Translations under genes and position numbers: made by a program
Notes under the pieces: model-generated
Databases searched by the model: none
Seen by the model: the letters and a program-made list of their open reading frames with translations, nothing else
What the model was told of the DNA's origin: nothing
Assembly (NCBI GenBank): GCA_902605445.1
Contig: CACLCL010000005.1
Span: 1-64,000, forward strand
Source of the DNA: an uncultured Bacteroidota bacterium
Lineage (GTDB): Bacteria > Bacteroidota > Bacteroidia > Flavobacteriales > Flavobacteriaceae
Length of the DNA stretch: 64,000 nt
Direction: 5' to 3'
Shown: in pieces, positions 56,581 to 64,000 of the stretch
Layout of the letters: each line of letters begins with the position of its first letter
Numbering within the stretch: position 1 is the stretch's first letter

Positions 56581-57341
56581 ATAAGTCGGATATAAAAGAG
56601 TTTTTAGATGAGAAGGTTAAGCAATACAATAATAAAAAATTTATTGAACTAGATCCTATACAAATACCACATCTGTTTAAGAAAAAAGAAGATATCGAAA
56701 TCTCTGGGTTTTTAACCTCCACTATTTCATGGGGGAATAGAAAATCAATTATCAATAATTCAAGAAAGATGATGGATTTATTAGATAATGACCCTTATAA
56801 TTTTGTTTTGAATCATAAACAAAAAGATCTTAAATTATTAAGTAAGTACGTTCATAGAACATTTAATGGTTCTGATTTAATACAATTTATAATAAGTTTG
56901 AAAAATATTTATAAAAAGTATAACGGCATGGAATCTATTTTTGCAAAAAATATTAAGGACGATTCAATACACAATTCAATTCACTTTTTTAAAAAAAAAT
57001 TTTTTGAGGTTCTATATTCAGAGAGAGCTAAAAAACATGTTTCAGATCCGTACAAAGGATCTGCATCAAAAAGAATTAATATGTTTTTAAGATGGATGGT
57101 AAGGGATGATAATAATGGAGTAGATTTTGGTTTATGGAAATCTATTGATAAATGTTTTCTTTCGTGTCCACTTGATGTACATTCAGGAAATATTGCCAGA
57201 AAACTTGGTATGCTAAAAAGAATGCAAAATGACCACAAAGCGGTTGTTGAATTGGATACATTTCTTCGGGATTTAGATAAAAATGACCCTGTAAAATATG
57301 ATTTTGCTCTTTTTGGCATTGGTGTATTTGAAAAATTTTAA
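56577..57341 (+). CDS. TIGR02757 family protein, unknown function
   Basis: This 254-residue protein matches the Bacteroidota-enriched family TIGR02757. Family-like segments are EDIEISGFLTSTISWGNRKSIINNSRKMMDLLDNDPYNFV, HRTFNGSDLIQFI and the C-terminal LRWMVRDDNNGVDFGLWKSI with PLDVHSGNIARKLGMLKRMQNDHKAVVELD. The last part recalls HhH DNA glycosylase folds and could indicate nucleic acid binding, but that is speculative. The start is TTG within a 4-nt overlap of the ABC gene. Confidence 0.85.
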   Translation: MNKSDIKEFLDEKVKQYNNKKFIELDPIQIPHLFKKKEDIEISGFLTSTISWGNRKSIINNSRKMMDLLDNDPYNFVLNHKQKDLKLLSKYVHRTFNGSDLIQFIISLKNIYKKYNGMESIFAKNIKDDSIHNSIHFFKKKFFEVLYSERAKKHVSDPYKGSASKRINMFLRWMVRDDNNGVDFGLWKSIDKCFLSCPLDVHSGNIARKLGMLKRMQNDHKAVVELDTFLRDLDKNDPVKYDFALFGIGVFEKF

Positions 57342-57361
57342 TTTTATATCAAAATAATTCT

Positions 57362-58861
57362 ATGAAAATGAAAAAAATATTTATCATTTTGTTTTTACCT
57401 TTTATATCCTTTTCACAATTGATAGAAATACCTGTTGATACAATGATTCATTCCTATCATGAAACAACAATCAAAGGTGAAAAAGTAAAATACATTGCTG
57501 AAGTTGGAACACAGCCTGTTTGGGATGAAAATGGAGAACCAATAGCTAGTTTATTTTACACCTATTATCAAAGAAATAGTCCAAAAAATGAAAAATTAAA
57601 AGCTTCTCATCGTCCCATCATAATTTCATTCAATGGTGGTCCAGGTTCTGGTTCTCTTTGGATGCATATTGGATACACTGGACCAAAAATTCTAAATATT
57701 GACGACGAAGGTTATCCTATCCAACCATATGGAGTTAAGGACAATCCTTTCTCAATTATAGACATTGCAGATATAGTATATGTATGTCCAGTGAATACCG
57801 GATATTCAAGAATGATAAAAAATCAAGATAATGAATACCCAAAAAGAGATAAGTTTTTTGGAATTAATGCTGATATTGAATATTTGGCAAATTGGATAAA
57901 TACATTTATTTCAAGAAAAAATAGATGGGAGTCGCCGAAGTATATTATTGGCGAAAGTTATGGAGGAACCAGAGTAATGGGACTTTCACATGAATTGCAA
58001 AATAAACATTGGATGTACCTAAATGGGGTTATTATGGTTTCACCGGCGGATTACAAACTGTTTGAGAAAGGGAATGCTGTAAATTCTGCGCTATACCTTC
58101 CCTATTATGCAGCAACATCATGGTATCACAAAATTTTATCTGAAGAACTTCAATCAAAAGATTTAATTGAGATTTTACCTGAGATTGAGACTTTTACAAT
58201 AGATAAATTAGTACCTGCTATTGCAAAGGGAGGGTTTATTTCTGAAGAAGAAAAAAACAATATTGCTGAGAAGTATGCATATTATTCTGGCTTATCAGAG
58301 GATTTTATATTGAATAATAATTTAGACGTACCTAATAATTTTTTCTGGAAGGAGGTTTTAAGAAAGAAAAAAGGTCTAAATGTTGGAAGGCTGGATTCAA
58401 GATACCTAGGCTTAGATAAAAAAATAGCAGGATCTAGTCCAGATTCAAGCATAGAATTAGATTCATGGAATCACTCCTTTACTCCAGCAATTAATTATTA
58501 TTTAAGAAATGAGTTAGGTTTTAAAACTGACTTAAGGTATAATGTTTTTGGGGATGTTCATCCATGGGACAGGTCTAATGATAACACAAGAGAAAATCTA
58601 AGAATGGCTATGGCACAAAACCCATTTCTAAAAGTATTTATACAATCAGGATATTATGATGGTGCAACAAACTATTTTCAAGCTAAATATACTATGTGGC
58701 AAATAGATCCAAGTGGTAGAATGAAGGACAGATTTTATTATGAAGCTTACAGAAGTGGGCACATGATGTATTTAAGGAAAGAAGATTTAGAAAAATCAAA
58801 TGATGATTTAAGAGAATTTATTGAAAGTTCTTTGACGAACGGGGTACCTGCAAAATATTAA
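57362..58861 (+). CDS. S10 family serine carboxypeptidase-like protein
   Basis: This 499-residue protein has a signal peptide (residues 1-19, FIILFLPFISFSQ) and the alpha/beta hydrolase core of the S10 family: SFNGGPGSGSLWMHIGYTGP for the oxyanion region and the nucleophile S199 in IGESYGG. The acid and histidine are expected in QSGYYDGATN and RSGHMMYLRKED. It would cleave C-terminal residues from peptides in the periplasm or outside the cell. No T9SS sorting domain is present. It follows the TIGR02757-type gene by 20 nt. Confidence 0.92.
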   Translation: MKMKKIFIILFLPFISFSQLIEIPVDTMIHSYHETTIKGEKVKYIAEVGTQPVWDENGEPIASLFYTYYQRNSPKNEKLKASHRPIIISFNGGPGSGSLWMHIGYTGPKILNIDDEGYPIQPYGVKDNPFSIIDIADIVYVCPVNTGYSRMIKNQDNEYPKRDKFFGINADIEYLANWINTFISRKNRWESPKYIIGESYGGTRVMGLSHELQNKHWMYLNGVIMVSPADYKLFEKGNAVNSALYLPYYAATSWYHKILSEELQSKDLIEILPEIETFTIDKLVPAIAKGGFISEEEKNNIAEKYAYYSGLSEDFILNNNLDVPNNFFWKEVLRKKKGLNVGRLDSRYLGLDKKIAGSSPDSSIELDSWNHSFTPAINYYLRNELGFKTDLRYNVFGDVHPWDRSNDNTRENLRMAMAQNPFLKVFIQSGYYDGATNYFQAKYTMWQIDPSGRMKDRFYYEAYRSGHMMYLRKEDLEKSNDDLREFIESSLTNGVPAKY

Positions 58862-58868
58862 AATTTAA

Positions 58869-58894
58869 AGACAAAATTTTTAGTATTTTTGTCT
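58869..58894. repeat. Inverted repeat over the promoter of the DHOase-like gene
   Basis: AGACAAAA and TTTTGTCT form perfect 8-bp arms around a 10-nt AT loop. The -7 box TATTTTTG (58884-58891) overlaps the right arm, 14 nt before the ATG at 58906. The element could act as a weak terminator for the S10 peptidase gene, as an operator, or both. Confidence 0.5.
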
Positions 58895-58905
58895 AAATTC
58901 TGGCA

Positions 58906-60162
58906 ATGAATTTATTAATAAAATCTGCAACAATAATTGATAAAAACAGTGAATTTCACAATCAAATAGTTGATATTTTAATAGAAAAAGGTATTATATT
59001 AAACATAGGATCTGACCTAAAAAATTCAAAAAACTTTAAAGAAATTAAATTTAACAACCTTCATGTTTCATGTGGATGGTTTGATTATTTGGTAAGCGCT
59101 GGAGAGCCAGGTTTTGAAGAGAGAGATTCCATAAAAAACACTATAAATGTTGCTCTTAAATCGGGTTTTACTTCAATTGGAATACAACCTAATTGTTTTC
59201 CAATAACAGATAAAAAAAGTGAGATTGAGTTTATAAAAGCAAGATCAAAGGATTCAGCTATTAATGTTTATCCTTTTGGTGCATTATCAAAAAACTCTGA
59301 AGGTAAAGAAATGGCAGAATTAAATGAAATGAGAAGTGCTGGTGCATTGGGTTTTGGTGATTATAAAAGGTCAATTGAAAATCCAAACCTTTTAAAACTT
59401 TCACTCCTATATTCAAAAACTCTAAAATATCCTATACTTTCCTTCCCCGATAATAAAAGTTTATCTAAAGATGGGGTAATGAATGAAAATAAAATTAGCA
59501 CGTATTTAGGTTTAAGGGGTATTCCACCAATCTCTGAAGAAACACAAATTGCTAGGGATATTGCAATTCTTAAATATACAGGTGGAAATTTACATATACC
59601 AACAATTTCTACTGCTGAATCTGTGAAATTGATAAGAAAAGCAAAAAAAGATAAACTTAATATTTCATGTAGTACAACAATACATAATATTTTTTTTGAC
59701 GACCAAAATCTTGAGCAATTTGATACAAATTTTAAAGTACTTCCACCATTAAGAACAAAACATGATATTATTGAACTAATAGATGGCTTAAAAGATGGGA
59801 CAATTGATATGGTTACAAGTGATCATAATCCAATTAATTTAGAACTTAAAAATATAGAATTTGACAATGCTAACTTTGGAACAATTGGGCTTGAAAGTTT
59901 TTTCGGTGCTTTAAATTCAATTTTTTCATTAAAAAAATCAATTTCAATTCTAACAATTGGTAAAAAAATATTTGGGATTAAACAAAATAGATTAAAAATT
60001 GGTGAATATGCTGATTTAACATTATTTAATCCTCAAGGAAAATATATATTTAGTCATGATAATATACATTCAAAATCAAAAAATTCAATTTTTATAAATC
60101 AAAAACTTACGGGAAAAGTTTATGGGACATTTGTTAATGGAAAATTGACATTAAATGACTAA
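58906..60162 (+). CDS. Dihydroorotase-like protein lacking the metal motif
   Basis: The 418-residue protein is homologous over its length to multifunctional-complex-type dihydroorotases. However the HxH zinc motif followed by REPG (normally DLHVHLREPG) reads DYLVSAGEPG here, so both histidines and the substrate arginine are lost. The later metal-ligand segments are also altered (HIPTIST in place of HICHVST), whereas TSDHNPIN keeps the aspartate. The paralogue is common in Bacteroidota and is probably not a working dihydroorotase; it may bind a true enzyme or use another ligand. It overlaps the next gene by 8 nt. Confidence 0.85.
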   Translation: MNLLIKSATIIDKNSEFHNQIVDILIEKGIILNIGSDLKNSKNFKEIKFNNLHVSCGWFDYLVSAGEPGFEERDSIKNTINVALKSGFTSIGIQPNCFPITDKKSEIEFIKARSKDSAINVYPFGALSKNSEGKEMAELNEMRSAGALGFGDYKRSIENPNLLKLSLLYSKTLKYPILSFPDNKSLSKDGVMNENKISTYLGLRGIPPISEETQIARDIAILKYTGGNLHIPTISTAESVKLIRKAKKDKLNISCSTTIHNIFFDDQNLEQFDTNFKVLPPLRTKHDIIELIDGLKDGTIDMVTSDHNPINLELKNIEFDNANFGTIGLESFFGALNSIFSLKKSISILTIGKKIFGIKQNRLKIGEYADLTLFNPQGKYIFSHDNIHSKSKNSIFINQKLTGKVYGTFVNGKLTLND

Positions 60163-60805
60163 TTCCGGATTTGAATATTTATTTAGAAATAGTTTAAGAA
60201 CTGACAATGAAAAGAAGGTTATTATTATGCTTCACGGATACGGCAGCAATGAATATGATTTATTTTCTCTTTCTGAAAATATAAATTCTAATTACTTAAT
60301 TATTTCCATTAGAGCATGCATAGAAATGGGTAGAGAATCATACTGTTGGTGGCCATTAAGTATTGATAATCAAATGAAATTAGTTATGGATGTTAATCAG
60401 GCAAAATCTTCAATTAAAAGTTTAAACAATTTTATTATGAATGAATTAGCTAATAAATTTAAGTTTTCATCAAATGAAATATACTTATTAGGTTTTAGTC
60501 AAGGATGTATGATTTCATATGCTCTTTCAATAAATTACCCCAAAAACTATAAAAAAGTGATCGGTATGAGTGGTAAAATATCATTTGATATTACTGAATT
60601 AAATAAAGATTATGATTATAGTTCTCATAATCTGATTATTTCACATGGAAAACATGATGAAATAATTCCAATTAAGGAAGGGAAAAAAGCTTCAGATTGG
60701 TTTTTAGAAAATAAAATTCGTAATAAATTCATTGAAACAAATTCCGCTCATGGAATTTCAATTGACGATTTCAAAATATTAAGTCATTGGATTGATGAAA
60801 ATTAA
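60155..60805 (+). CDS. Carboxylesterase/phospholipase-like alpha/beta hydrolase
   Basis: The 216-residue protein has the small cytosolic carboxylesterase fold of the YpfH/acyl-protein thioesterase group: oxyanion motif LHGYGSNEYD (residues 26-35), nucleophile S115 in LGFSQGCM, aspartate D168 in SHGKHDE and histidine H199 in NSAHGIS. There is no signal peptide. It overlaps the dihydroorotase-like gene by 8 nt, which implies co-translation, and its stop overlaps the convergent MBL gene within TTAA. The substrate is unknown. Confidence 0.9.
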   Translation: MTNSGFEYLFRNSLRTDNEKKVIIMLHGYGSNEYDLFSLSENINSNYLIISIRACIEMGRESYCWWPLSIDNQMKLVMDVNQAKSSIKSLNNFIMNELANKFKFSSNEIYLLGFSQGCMISYALSINYPKNYKKVIGMSGKISFDITELNKDYDYSSHNLIISHGKHDEIIPIKEGKKASDWFLENKIRNKFIETNSAHGISIDDFKILSHWIDEN

Positions 60806-61566
60806 GTTGACTTAATTTGGAGACCATCATAAGCTAAAAAGACATTATTTGGCAAACTTCCTTGTACATCATCATGAAACCCCAACTTGTGACTCACATG
60901 AGTTAAATATGCTCTTTTAGGTTTAATTTTTCTTATTAATTCTAGAGCATTTTTCAAATTGTAATGTGAATAATGTTCTTCAATTCTTAGAGAATTTATT
61001 ACTAACACATCCAATCCAAAAAGTTTTTTAAATTCAGATTCAGGAACATATTTGACATCTGTATAATATGCAATTTTACCGATTCTAAAACCATTAATGT
61101 TTAGATTACCATGTTTTGCGTTTAAGACAATAATTTCGTTTTCAAAAATATTTAATTTATCATTAATTTCATTGATTAAAAGGTTTGGGGAGCCTGGAAT
61201 TTTTTCTTTTTTATTAAATATATAGTTAAACCTGTACTTTAGGGATTCTATTACCCTTTTGTTTGCATAAATTGGTATATCACCATGTAAAAAATAAAGA
61301 GGACGAACATCATCCAGCCCAGAAACATGATCATTATGTTCATGAGTAAATAAAATTGCATCAATTTTAGTACAGTTATTATTTAACATTTGAATTCTAA
61401 AGTCTGGACCACAGTCAATTAGTATATTTTTACCATTAATACTTATCAAAGCAGAAGTTCTTAATCTCTTATCCTTTGGATTAGTGCTAAGACAAACTGG
61501 ATGTTTACTACCAATTACAGGAATCCCCTGAGAAGTACCTGTACCAAGAAATGTTAATTTTATCAT
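60802..61566 (-). CDS. MBL-fold metallohydrolase, PhnP-like
   Basis: This 254-residue protein of the metallo-beta-lactamase fold has FLGTGTSQGIPVIG at the N-terminus, HEHNDH (residues 75-80) for the metals, and the later histidine-containing HGNLNINGFRIG and HVSHKLG segments. The KHPVCLSTNPKDKRLRTSALISINGKNILIDCGPDFRIQM segment fits PhnP-type cyclic phosphodiesterases and related proteins. Whether it acts on a cyclic phosphate, RNA or a phosphonate cannot be told. It is divergent from the 476-residue conserved gene. Confidence 0.92.
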   Translation of the reverse strand: MIKLTFLGTGTSQGIPVIGSKHPVCLSTNPKDKRLRTSALISINGKNILIDCGPDFRIQMLNNNCTKIDAILFTHEHNDHVSGLDDVRPLYFLHGDIPIYANKRVIESLKYRFNYIFNKKEKIPGSPNLLINEINDKLNIFENEIIVLNAKHGNLNINGFRIGKIAYYTDVKYVPESEFKKLFGLDVLVINSLRIEEHYSHYNLKNALELIRKIKPKRAYLTHVSHKLGFHDDVQGSLPNNVFLAYDGLQIKST

Positions 61567-61617
61567 ATTTATCTCAATAAAATTACACTATTTTTTTAAC
61601 TACTAACACTTATTTAA

Positions 61618-61625
61618 TACATTTG
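61618..61625 (+). promoter_or_regulatory. Bacteroidota -7 box before the 476-residue gene
   Basis: TACATTTG matches the -7 consensus and lies at the centre of a small palindrome AATACA-TT-TGTATT (61616-61629). It ends 19 nt before the ATG. The core TACATTTGTA is the same as that in the operator-like site at 45201-45216. Confidence 0.5.
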
Positions 61626-61644
61626 TATTGCTTAAATTCAGTCA

Positions 61645-63075
61645 ATGAATAGTCCATCTAAATACTACAATTCTCCTCTTGAATCTGTGCCCAGTACAAA
61701 ACAAAAAGCATTGAGAATTAACTTAGAAGAAAATATTTATGGAACTTTTGCTGAAATAGGTGCAGGCCAAGAAACTGTAAGGCAATTTTTTAGAGTTGGT
61801 GGAGCTTCAGGAACAATCGCAAAAGCTATGTCAGCATACGATAAAAGCTTTAGTGATGATATTTATGGAATTGAAGATAACCAGAGGTATGTTACTGAAA
61901 ATAGACTCAGGAAAATGTTAAAACATGAAACAGACCTAATTGAAAAAAGGATAAACAGAAAAAATAACTTAAAAAAAATGTTTTTTTGTTATGCCAACAC
62001 AGTGGCCACTGTTGATTTTGCAAAAAAATACAATGGTCATGGCTGGGTTGGGATAAGATTTCAAATTGATACAAACGAAAATTACAATGAAATTATAATC
62101 CATGCAAGATTTAAAGAAAATACTGCAAGACAACAGCAAGAAACGCTTGGTGTACTTGGCACCAATTTGATTTACAGTGCCTTTTTTCATTACAATACGC
62201 CAAAAAAAATTATCAAATACTTATACGACAACCTAGAAAAAGATCAGATTGAAATTGATACTGTTAATCTTACCGGACCGGTTTTTAAAAATGTTGATAA
62301 TAGGATTTTAAGTCTTGAGTTAGTTAAAAATGGAATGACCGAAGCTATTATGTTTGGTCCAGATGGAAATAATTTATTACCAGCTGCAGTTCTTTATAAA
62401 AAAAATATTCTTGCACTGAGAGGTAGATTCAGGCCCGTTACTAAAGTTAATGAAGATATGTATAAGAACTCTCTAAATATGTTTTTAAACGAGAGACACG
62501 TTGATAAAAAAGAAACCATTGTAATTTTTGAAATTACTTTAGCCGATCTGACATCTGAAGGTGAAATTGATGAAAATGATTTTATTGATAGAGCAAAATT
62601 ATTGAGTTCATTAGGGGAAACAGTTCTAATTTCAAATTATAAAGAATATTACAGACTTTCAGAATACTTCTCATTGTATACAAAGAAAAAAATAGGAATT
62701 TGTATGGGTGTAACAAATCTTGTAAATATTTTTGATCCTAAATATTATATTCACTTGAGTGGAGGGATTTTAGAGGCTTTTGGTAAACTGTTCTTCAAAA
62801 GCCTTAAAATTTATCTATATCCTCAGCTTGATGATAATGATAATTTAGTTAACAGTGACAATTTAAAGGTACATCCAAGAATGAAAGAACTTTATAAATT
62901 TTTTAAGTTTAATGGAAAAATTGTTGATGTTACGAATTTTAATAAAAATTATTTAAAAATCTTTTCACACGAGGTGCTTAAAAAAATTAGAAATAAAGAT
63001 TCTTCATGGGAAAAAATGCTTCCAAAGCAAGTTTCAAAAGAAATAAAAAAACTTAAACTTTTTGGATATAAATAG
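61645..63075 (+). CDS. Conserved protein of unknown function, 476 residues
   Basis: No standard catalytic motif was recognised. The N-terminus NLEENIYGTFAEIGAGQETVRQFFRVGGASGTIAKAMSAYDK is strikingly conserved in a broad family; other recognisable segments are YVTENRLRKML, HGWVGIRFQID, QQQETLGVLGTNLIYSAF and LRGRFRPVTKVN. Homologues are sometimes called TonB-dependent receptors, which does not fit: there is no signal peptide and no barrel. The AEIGAGQE segment could be a nucleotide-binding loop, but this is speculative. It is a monocistronic gene with its own -7 box and is a good candidate for functional study. Confidence 0.8.
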   Translation: MNSPSKYYNSPLESVPSTKQKALRINLEENIYGTFAEIGAGQETVRQFFRVGGASGTIAKAMSAYDKSFSDDIYGIEDNQRYVTENRLRKMLKHETDLIEKRINRKNNLKKMFFCYANTVATVDFAKKYNGHGWVGIRFQIDTNENYNEIIIHARFKENTARQQQETLGVLGTNLIYSAFFHYNTPKKIIKYLYDNLEKDQIEIDTVNLTGPVFKNVDNRILSLELVKNGMTEAIMFGPDGNNLLPAAVLYKKNILALRGRFRPVTKVNEDMYKNSLNMFLNERHVDKKETIVIFEITLADLTSEGEIDENDFIDRAKLLSSLGETVLISNYKEYYRLSEYFSLYTKKKIGICMGVTNLVNIFDPKYYIHLSGGILEAFGKLFFKSLKIYLYPQLDDNDNLVNSDNLKVHPRMKELYKFFKFNGKIVDVTNFNKNYLKIFSHEVLKKIRNKDSSWEKMLPKQVSKEIKKLKLFGYK

Positions 63076-63076
63076 A

Positions 63077-63526
63077 TTAAATTATTTGAGAGGAATGCTC
63101 TTTGGTTTTAACTTTATTTATAATATCAATTATTACACCTTCCTCATCTATTATGAATGTCATTCTCAAAATACCCATATACTCCCTACCTCTAAATTTT
63201 TTTAAACCCCAGACCCCATAGCTCTTAATTATATCTTTGTTTTCGTCACAAAGTAGATTATAAGGTAAACTGTATTTATCACTAAATGTTTTTTGTGATT
63301 TTTGTTTATCAGCAGATACCCCGATTATCTCGAAGCCTTTTCTCTTAAATTGAACATAATTATCACTTAAATTACAAGCTTCCAATGTACATCCAGGAGT
63401 ATTTGCTTTTGGATAGAAAAATAATACAATCTTTTTACCCAAAAAATCAGAGAGAGAAATATTGTTACCGTATTGATTCATACAGCTAAAATTTGGGGCT
63501 TTATCTCCTTGTTTTAAAATGCTCAT
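63077..63526 (-). CDS. bcp: Bcp/PrxQ-type peroxiredoxin
   Basis: This peroxiredoxin reduces hydrogen peroxide and lipid hydroperoxides, regenerated by thioredoxin. I chose the ATG at 63526 (MSILKQGDKAPNF), 11 codons inside the ORF-track start. The peroxidatic and resolving cysteines are C46 and C51 in NTPGCTLEACNL, the spacing of the atypical 2-Cys PrxQ group. Length 149 residues is normal. It is divergent from nth with a 34-nt spacer, and together with MsrA and bacillithiol synthesis it forms part of the oxidative defence. Confidence 0.95.
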   Translation of the reverse strand: MSILKQGDKAPNFSCMNQYGNNISLSDFLGKKIVLFFYPKANTPGCTLEACNLSDNYVQFKRKGFEIIGVSADKQKSQKTFSDKYSLPYNLLCDENKDIIKSYGVWGLKKFRGREYMGILRMTFIIDEEGVIIDIINKVKTKEHSSQII

Positions 63527-63560
63527 ATTAATATATTTACAACTATAAAAATAACACAAA

Positions 63561-64000
63561 TTGGATAAAAAAAATAAAGTTTTATATGTAATTAAAAAAT
63601 TAGATGAACTTTTTCCTGAGGTCCCAGTACCGCTTCACCACAATGATCCCTACACCCTTTTAATTGCTGTTTTATTATCCGCTCAATGTACTGACGAAAG
63701 GGTAAATAAAATTACTCCAATTTTATTTGAAAAGGCTGATAACCCATATGAGATGGTTAAATTAAGTATAAAACAAATTAAGGATATAATAAGACCATGT
63801 GGCTTATCTCCAATGAAGAGCAAAGGTATATATGGTTTGAGTAAAATATTAATTGAAAAACATAATGGGATGGTGCCAGATAATTTTACTGATTTAGAAA
63901 ATCTCCCGTCAGTTGGACACAAAACAGCAGCTGTTGTAATGTCACAAGCTTTTGACCATCCTGCTTTCCCTGTTGACACACATATTCACAGGCTAATGTA
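63561..64000 (+). CDS. nth: Endonuclease III, 3' truncated by window edge
   Basis: This gene is missing from the ORF track because it has no stop before the edge. Translation from the TTG at 63561 gives DKKNKVLYVIKKLDELFP..., then YTLLIAVLLSAQCTDERVNKITPILF, the helix-hairpin-helix LPSVGHKTAAVVMSQAF with the catalytic lysine, and PVDTHIHRLM with the catalytic aspartate. These match Nth, the bifunctional glycosylase/AP lyase that removes oxidised pyrimidines. The last 65 or so residues, with the 4Fe-4S cysteines, are outside the window. The start could also be a different codon; no ATG is close upstream. Confidence 0.95.
   Translation, partial: MDKKNKVLYVIKKLDELFPEVPVPLHHNDPYTLLIAVLLSAQCTDERVNKITPILFEKADNPYEMVKLSIKQIKDIIRPCGLSPMKSKGIYGLSKILIEKHNGMVPDNFTDLENLPSVGHKTAAVVMSQAFDHPAFPVDTHIHRLM

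Overview
The window is AT-rich, gene-dense bacterial chromosome from a member of the Bacteroidota, most probably a marine Flavobacteriales lineage with a streamlined genome. The basis is a set of family-level signatures: an LpxC-FabZ fusion, PorX (the type IX secretion response regulator), a DUF1501 protein carrying a type IX C-terminal sorting domain, a GH3-serine hydrolase fusion, BshA of bacillithiol synthesis, a fused E1 alpha/beta 2-oxoacid dehydrogenase, a SUI1/YciH protein, and promoter -7 boxes of the Bacteroidota form TAnnTTTG. Intergenic spaces are very short, many neighbours overlap by 4 or 8 nt, and five convergent pairs overlap at their stop codons. No rRNA, tRNA, CRISPR array, insertion sequence or prophage was seen. 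Species or genus cannot be fixed from the sequence alone.

Layout. 1-2.6 kb: the end of pfkA, then gap and a BadF/BadG-type sugar kinase. 2.6-5.6 kb (minus): lptD-like outer membrane protein and a RidA deaminase. 5.6-16.1 kb (plus): a long envelope and redox run with an N-acetylmuramoyl-L-alanine amidase, an MCE/MlaD protein, a membrane HdrC-like Fe-S protein, a HAD phosphatase-like protein, an HdrB-like CCG protein, a conserved small protein, the GH3-serine hydrolase fusion, bshA and a GH109-like oxidoreductase. 16.1-23 kb: D-lactate dehydrogenase, aroC, a dicarboxylate symporter, ung, a nucleoside phosphorylase, SUI1 and a 2OG-Fe(II) oxygenase. 23.2-28.3 kb: fused E1, a DEAD/DEAH-type helicase, a membrane-anchored HMA protein and a GT9 glycosyltransferase. 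28.3-32.7 kb (minus): mscS, DUF1800 and DUF1501. 32.8-33.5 kb: an NTF2-like lipoprotein and a terminator. 33.5-39.7 kb (minus): lpxD-lpxC/fabZ-lpxA-efp-sucD-fabG-prohibitin operon.

39.8-44.9 kb: porX, tsaE, a small membrane protein, proline dehydrogenase, aroB and an Lrp-type regulator. 45.2-50.3 kb: an HTH regulator and a small lipoprotein facing the parE-parC pair. 50.4-55.9 kb: ychF, ferredoxin, LuxC-like acyl-CoA reductase, serC, serA, a DUF6787-like protein and msrA. 55.9-64 kb: a LolD-like ABC ATPase, a TIGR02757-type protein, an S10 peptidase, a dihydroorotase-like probable pseudoenzyme, a carboxylesterase, an MBL hydrolase, a conserved 476-residue protein of unknown function, a Bcp peroxiredoxin and the start of nth.

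Most genes are housekeeping: envelope building (lipid A, LPS export, peptidoglycan turnover, lipoprotein release), central carbon and amino acid metabolism, DNA topology and repair. The least explained elements are the membrane Fe-S module embedded in the envelope gene run, the membrane-tethered HMA protein, the apparently metal-site-less dihydroorotase homologue, the 476-residue conserved protein, and promoters whose -7 box sits only a few bases before the start codon, which predicts leaderless mRNAs.
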